From positions 169,804 through 233,803 of the forward strand of contig WBZZ01000515.1 of NCBI GenBank assembly GCA_019918135.1: DNA of 64,000 bases, given 5' to 3'. Source of the stretch: Paulinella micropora (taxonomy: Eukaryota > Cercozoa > Imbricatea > Euglyphida > Paulinellidae). This document shows positions 58,861 through 64,000 of this stretch, piece after piece. The position numbers and the translations under genes were made by a program. The notes beneath the pieces are model-generated. The model was not told the origin of the DNA. It saw nothing but the letters and a program-made list of their open reading frames with translations, and made no database searches. How positions within the stretch are numbered: the stretch's first letter is position 1; each line of letters opens with the position of its first letter.

Positions 58861-60514
58861 GATACTGACCATATTGGACCAAATAAGCAAAGCCGACGGC
58901 AAACTGGTCTCTGATCCAGAAGAGAGAAAGAAGATACAGCATAACAAGTTTGGGGACACACACACCCACCTTGAATTACTCGATGCTATCTTTGGGGTGT
59001 ACACTCAAACCCTGATTTGGGAACGTACATACGGCCCACGATGTGAGGGTTACCTCCAGTACACAAACCCAAGAGCAACGGCCAGATTCCTCGCGACTGG
59101 TCAGGAGGCAGTCGATGTAACAAAAATGAAGACCAATCTGGGTTCGAAAAACTCGAGTGGCATATTTCATTTTTTTACAATGGAAATAAAGGCCTTGGAG
59201 AAGGGGAAGGCAGAGATGGAAAAAAGCATTAAGGCAGCAGGAGAAACTCATCCTGCGATTGACGAGTTAGAGAAGACCGACAGAGTTCTGACCAAGATCA
59301 GACTGTTGATGGGTGCGTTACTGCACAAGGAGGCATGGAAGAGATGGATTCCTACCAAGGATCACTCTGTCCTTAAATCACTTAGTAACGCACCACCGGT
59401 CGCCAACAAAGCAGGTGTTGACCAATATGTGGAGAAATATAATTTTCTCAGATCTGCTTCTGAATTGGTGGCCTTTATCACTCATGCTCAAAAGCTGGTG
59501 ATATCTGAGAAGAAGAAGGCGAAAGAGAATGAGGAGTTCGAGAAGACGATGAGACTGGAAAGAATGAAAGCAAAAGTGAGAGGTGCAAAGACACACCCTC
59601 CGACATATTTGACCCCACCGGCTCCTGCCCCACCAGCCCCTGCACCCTCGGGCTCAACTACGGTGGTGGTCACAAACACGGAGAAGAAGGACAGACAGAA
59701 CATCATAAATGCCTTCAAGGGGAAGAAAGGAGGAGTGGCAAGTCTCATGCTATATGCCAAGACGAGCTCAGACAAAGACTCTGATGCTTCGCTTTTGAGC
59801 AAGCTCAAAGAGATCAATGCCTGCATGAAGGCTTTTCCTTGCGACGAAACGCAGGAATACGAGGCCCTTGTTACTGTTTTTGACCAATCTCTAGTCTCGG
59901 AGGGATTTGATCTGACACAGTACAAGTTTTTGAGAAAGAAGGAGGAGATTAAGAGAAACAATGCAACAGGCCTAGACGCTCAGTGTGAACTGGCGGTGGC
60001 CACACTCATTTCATATTTTCAATCTCATGGATACCAGCATCTCTGCACTGGTACTCTCATAGGATTTGAAATCTTTGAGACAGTGGCGATGAGTTTGAGG
60101 AGTGCTGTTGGCTTGGCGGCGACCCTTACGGAGGTAGTTTCCTCCTATGGGCTATTCTATGGCCGCAAGTCGATCATCCTCTATTTCTTTTCGGCGTTAC
60201 ACACAGTTAACCCGAGCAAGCTTACTCAGCTCATACAACAATGCTCGACGTTTAGCTCAGTGAAGTCCAAGAACTTCCTCGAGACACACGTGTTCGAAAA
60301 TACGGTTCAAAGCGTTGCTCCGTCAGCACTGTTTCAAGAAGTGATGAGTGCATGCTCAAACATGGACTCGCTCACGGAGGCACATACGGCACAGGCAGGC
60401 GGTGTACCTGTTGGCGCACAAGCCACGTACACAAACAGTTGCCGGTTGGAAGAGACAGAGAGAGCCAGACCTGAAGACCGCATGTTGGAGGTGGTTCGCG
60501 GGCTTGCAGTGTAA
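58860..60514 (+). CDS. Gag-like region
   Basis: This part of the long frame has a helical region, then a Pro-rich linker (TPPAPAPPAPAPSGS) and a second helical domain with LHTVNPSKLTQLIQQCSTFS, similar in layout to capsid domains of Ty3-like Gag. It is continuous in frame with the upstream primase-helicase. The frame ends at 60514 while the next gag part is in another frame. I assign gag mainly from its place before protease and RT. Confidence 0.45.
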
Positions 60515-61694
60515 GGCACAGATGGAGAACAGAGACTGCTCTTTCAATCATGATAGGCAGAACCCAACAGCAAGGGCAAATTTTCTGAGCAGGACGGAAG
60601 GCAAGGAACCGGGCCTTTTCAATATGCTTCAGATTGCCGCTGTGAACGAAGGTTGGTATGCCAATATGTGTGATGATGAGGAGTTACGAGAGGCAATCAT
60701 TACCTACATGAAGAGGATGAAGGAGAAGAAGGAGGAAAGGGAGAGACAAAAGAACTTAAAGGCCTCTCAAAGAGGACGAGAAGGAGGAGCAGGAGCAGGA
60801 GGACGAGGAGGAGGAGGAGGAGGACGAGGACGAGGAACATGGAGAGGAGCCTCGAGGTGGCAGGGAACCCCTCAGAGAGGAAGAGGAGGAGGTCGGGGAT
60901 ATACCCCTTATGGAGGGAGAGCTGTTCGAGCTCCAGCCCCCCCACCCAGAGGAGGAGGAGGCTCGTGGGCAAGCTCCAACCCAAATTTCGGTCGAGCTCA
61001 GGCCTGCAACACTGCCTCGGAGACCGATACGTCATCCTACCCGGACACTACTCAAGGTAATCGTTTCGAGGTGGTGGAATGGCTGGAGGGGGAAGAAGAG
61101 AGGAAGGAGAAGACTGTGAAGTTTAACCCTAAAGTCACAGTGCTTTCTAATGCTGTTGTGCAGACTGGGCCAACGCTTCCTCTATGTGAAAACAAAGATG
61201 TGGGTACACAGAGACTGCAGCCCCAAGGTAGTCTCATACCCGTTCATACAGCACGGTTACCAATGATAACTGATGCAAATAGGAAGGCGAGACTTGCGAT
61301 GGAGGCGAGGAGGCCAATGGCAGACGTATCGCCTCGGCCAAGCAAACAACCACGAACAGACTCAATGTCTACGGTCGCGGCGGGTGGCGAGCAAAAAGAC
61401 AATGTGTGTACTCAAGTACCACAAGACAATGTCGCTCAAGTAGTAAACGCACCAGTACCGCAGAATAATAAAAATGTTAATGAGGTGAAGCAGGAGGAGA
61501 AGAAGGAGGAGTTGAAAAACTTAGAGACAAGACTCCAAAATTTGGAACGTAAAGTTCTTGTTCTCGCAGCCAATATACACAGGCCCGATGCTCTGTGTTA
61601 TACGGAACTTTATTGTGAAACATTGAAGACAATATTAAAAGTTGGTAATGATACGATGGCGAATATTAATATTGTCGGCAGGAAGTTTTTTTAA
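60430..61694 (+). CDS. Nucleocapsid-like part with CCCH zinc finger and RGG repeats
   Basis: The useful sequence begins in the overlap with the gag frame, at a GAGACAGAGAGAG stretch. CWRWFAGLQCKAQMENRDC followed by SFNH gives C-x8-C-x8-C-x3-H, a CCCH-type finger rather than the CCHC knuckle usual for Gag. An arginine-glycine-rich region (GGRGRGTWRG type) and a short coiled coil follow. It ends at 61692-61694 in a T7 run. RNA binding is likely. Confidence 0.5.
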
Positions 61695-63876
61695 TCGATA
61701 CCGGGACTGGGTGGACGGAAATATGAAAAATTCAACGGGCACTCTCAAAGGAGTGAGCAGCCGTACGGATATCACGGGAATCATCACACTGACCTTTAAA
61801 TTGAAATCCGCACGAGTATACCGTATGGACCTCTATGTCGTCCCCGGTTACCACGGGTCAATATTACTATCGTATGACCAATTGGCTACGATGGGGGCTG
61901 TGATTGATTGCGCCGCACGGCGAGTGATATATGGAGTAAAAAGAGGAGAAGAGAACGATATTGATCCCTTCAACGCTACTGACTCTTATGAGGCTTATGA
62001 GCTGAGTCTAGCGACGGATCACAAAAAGATGGCCATCGCACATGAGGCACTTGAGGTGTACGTTCACCCCCATGTCGTAAGACCGGATGAACTGTCCTGG
62101 ACCGACAATTGGGAATCCCAAGTGTGCACTGTCACAGTTCCGACATCCCATTGGGACAAAAAGTCTATTGATGACTTAATCGAGAAGCGAAAGGAGGAGA
62201 TTATATGTGTCGCACAAAGAAGCCCGTCGTTGGCGAGATTCGCGGAAGGAGTAGGAACAGATGTCCATATTACTAACGGATACTGTTTCCATGCGAAAGT
62301 AGGAGAAGAAAAAAGGGAGGCGTTTGTACCAAGGAGAACGGGGCGAATCCCGGATACTCCACCAGAAACTATTAAAAGTTTTATTACTGATTTCTGGGGT
62401 GACGAGCCCACGTGGCCGCGTTCACTGTCTGAAGTGAAGAAATGCTTACGGACTTTATTCGAAAATAATAAGCCGTATACTATTATCCTGCCATATAATG
62501 AGAAGGCGATATGGGCGCAGGAAATAAGGGACCGGCTTATTGATCATCCTATACCGGTACCTTCTCGCAAGCAACAGCTAGTGGTGGCTTGTCGTATGGG
62601 AACTCGTGAGCAGAGCAGTGCATACAAGCGGAAGCTCAGAGACCTCGACAAGTTGAAATTGATACCGCAAGCATTCACATGCTTTGATGGTTTTTACACC
62701 CGTAAAGCTCCTTTGCAATACGCGAGACTCATTGACATGCTGGTGGAGCTCGGTAAAGATGATGAGCCGGACACGGTCACGTATGAAAAGACGGGCCTAG
62801 ATGATGTCTCGGAAGAGGACTTAGGCTTGGAGGAGGACAGAGAACCCCTCAAGCAGCATAAGCAGATGTCTGATGAAGATTTTCAAGCGGCGGCGCGGAA
62901 AATATTGGAAGAAGGAGTAGGCACGGAGAAGGAGAAGGAGCTTTTAAAAGCCAAATTAGAGGCGAACAAGGATATTTTTGACCCTCCACATGCAGGTGGT
63001 GTCAAGCCTGAAGATTTCACTGCGGTTATTTACAAAATACCGGGTGCGGAGCCGTCACCGGCACCACGAAGGGCGAATTTGAGTATACATGAGGCGAAGA
63101 TAGCGGAGGAGCTAGCAAGACAGCTGCTCAATGAGGACTTTATTGAGAGATCAACATCCTCAATAGTCTCACAACCGAGAATAGTGCCGAAGCCAGGAGG
63201 AGAATGGCGCCTGACAGTTAAATATGCTCGTGTTAACAAGGTGCTGGAGGAAGAGAGAAATCCTCTCCCGACATTAGAAGAAGGAAGGAGAGTACTGCGG
63301 AATGCAAAATTCTATTCGGTCATTGACCTTAAGAATGGCTTCTGGCAGATACCACTGGAGGAAAAGTCCAGATGGCTGACGGCGTTTGTGGTGGGTATGG
63401 AAATATACCAATGGAAAGTGCTTCCGATGGGCCTCAAGCAAGCCCCAGGACTTTTCCAAAAGGCGATGCAGAAGATGTTGAGCAGTCATTACGATGATTT
63501 GTCTGACGGTGGCTTTATGAGAAGGCGGGGACAGAAGGCGGGAGAATATGCATTTTGCTATATCGATGACATTATCGTATACTCTAACACAATGGAGGAG
63601 CATATCGATCATTTGTCCGATATATTCAGGCGCATCGGAGCTTTTGGCCTGAAGTGCAATCTAAAGAAGTGTCAACTTGCCAAGACGAGTGTGACATACT
63701 TAGGGTACGAGATCTCCCATAATCGAGTCTCTATATCCAAAGAGAAGAGGGAGGAGATTATAAATCGACCGATACCGAAGAACCGCACTGAATTGCACTC
63801 ATTCCTTGCGATGGCGCAATACTATAGCCAGTTTATACCCGATTGGGTGCAACACGGGCTAAGTTGGAGAGAATGA
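61690..63876 (+). CDS. Protease-reverse transcriptase region
   Basis: The catalytic protease motif LIDTGTG lies at 61691-61711 in a third frame, reached by a -1 shift on the T7 run at 61686-61692; the rest of the protease (LYVVPGYHGSILLSYDQL) is in the main pol frame. RT motifs follow: PAPRRANLS, IVPKPGGEWRLTVKYARVNK, YSVIDLKNGFWQIPL, LPMGLKQAPGLFQKAM and FCYIDDIIVYS, which holds the YxDD box near 63560, then GLKCNLKKCQLAKTSVTYLGYEIS. This is a Ty3/gypsy-type RT. The frame stops at 63876 at a further break. Confidence 0.85.
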   Translation, partial: FNRYRDWVDGNMKNSTGTLKGVSSRTDITGIITLTFKLKSARVYRMDLYVVPGYHGSILLSYDQLATMGAVIDCAARRVIYGVKRGEENDIDPFNATDSYEAYELSLATDHKKMAIAHEALEVYVHPHVVRPDELSWTDNWESQVCTVTVPTSHWDKKSIDDLIEKRKEEIICVAQRSPSLARFAEGVGTDVHITNGYCFHAKVGEEKREAFVPRRTGRIPDTPPETIKSFITDFWGDEPTWPRSLSEVKKCLRTLFENNKPYTIILPYNEKAIWAQEIRDRLIDHPIPVPSRKQQLVVACRMGTREQSSAYKRKLRDLDKLKLIPQAFTCFDGFYTRKAPLQYARLIDMLVELGKDDEPDTVTYEKTGLDDVSEEDLGLEEDREPLKQHKQMSDEDFQAAARKILEEGVGTEKEKELLKAKLEANKDIFDPPHAGGVKPEDFTAVIYKIPGAEPSPAPRRANLSIHEAKIAEELARQLLNEDFIERSTSSIVSQPRIVPKPGGEWRLTVKYARVNKVLEEERNPLPTLEEGRRVLRNAKFYSVIDLKNGFWQIPLEEKSRWLTAFVVGMEIYQWKVLPMGLKQAPGLFQKAMQKMLSSHYDDLSDGGFMRRRGQKAGEYAFCYIDDIIVYSNTMEEHIDHLSDIFRRIGAFGLKCNLKKCQLAKTSVTYLGYEISHNRVSISKEKREEIINRPIPKNRTELHSFLAMAQYYSQFIPDWVQHGLSWRE

Positions 63877-64000
63877 TAGATTTTGGAGACTTTGAGAAGT
63901 GGGACGAAGAGGCTTTGCGAGCGTTTCATGCGCTCAAAGATCTTATTTACAAAGACCCGAAAGACGGAGGACTGGTGTTAACGATGCCCGACTTTACGAA
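63858..64000 (+). CDS. Start of RNase H region, cut by window end
   Basis: In a frame other than RT, the sequence FEKWDEEALRAFHALKDLIY and LVLTMPDF matches the connection/RNase H start of Ty3-like elements (W-x-EE...AF..LK...PDF). It is separated from RT by a one-base change near 63855 and continues outside the window. Confidence 0.6.

Larger units (their letters stand above)
58860..64000 (+). mobile_element. Ty3/gypsy-like retroelement, 5' end fused into the primase gene, 3' end beyond the window
   Basis: A gag-pro-RT-RNase H order is seen across three frames: gag-like to 60514, nucleocapsid-like 60430-61694, protease and RT 61690-63876, then RNase H from about 63858. Composition differs from the AT-rich flank. 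I find no LTR, no primer-binding site and no target duplication at the 5' edge, and the right end is outside the window. Confidence 0.7.

Overview
The window reads as eukaryotic nuclear DNA (or a genome of eukaryotic style) built from nested mobile and virus-like DNA. Spliceosomal introns, tRNA-derived SINEs, long ATT/AAG/GA microsatellites, AATAAA poly(A) signals and a Ty3/gypsy-type polyprotein all point to a eukaryotic host. I see no rRNA, no free-standing tRNA gene and no CRISPR array. I cannot name the host.

Outer layer (1-309 and 53987-58.86 kb): an AT-rich, compact run of small genes, most with one or two frame breaks. They include a coiled-coil Cys-rich protein, a PD-(D/E)XK-like nuclease and an archaeo-eukaryotic primase joined to a helicase P-loop, a set typical of Polinton-like viruses and other dsDNA viruses of eukaryotes. 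From about 58.86 kb to the window end the primase-helicase reading frame runs straight into a Ty3/gypsy-like gag-pro-RT polyprotein.

Middle layer (314-53982): a 53.7-kb segment bounded by inverted copies of a >320-bp sequence (outer ~210 bp nearly identical) and by a 4-bp duplication (ATAA), inserted between two small genes of the outer layer. Just inside each terminal repeat lies a multi-exon gene reading towards its end: on the left (minus) a DUF7869-like RNase-H-fold protein, the best transposase candidate; on the right (plus) a coiled-coil, low-complexity protein. The right part also holds tandem SINEs and ATT repeats.

Inner layer (about 4.74-48.65 kb): a very GC-rich, mostly intronless block, cut at both borders inside genes. 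It resembles a decayed piece of a nucleocytoplasmic large DNA virus. It carries an mRNA capping guanylyltransferase (5'-truncated), an H4-like histone-fold protein, an intact class I ribonucleotide reductase small subunit, an AAA+/SF3-like helicase, BRO-N/KilA-type DNA-binding proteins and their broken duplicates, an acetyltransferase, kelch, F-box-like and leucine-rich repeat proteins, C2H2 zinc fingers, a zinc-ribbon/nuclease protein and several membrane proteins. Many genes carry frameshifts or in-frame stops, often at G or C runs, so either the block is decaying or the homopolymers are misread. An AT-rich array of four ~280-bp units with large dyads (26.6-27.6 kb) is a candidate origin.

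The simplest reading is a giant TIR DNA transposon that has acquired ~44 kb of giant-virus DNA between its two divergent genes and then landed in another virus-like element. Teratorn-type transposon-herpesvirus fusions are a conceptual parallel, but the viral lineage and transposase family here look different.
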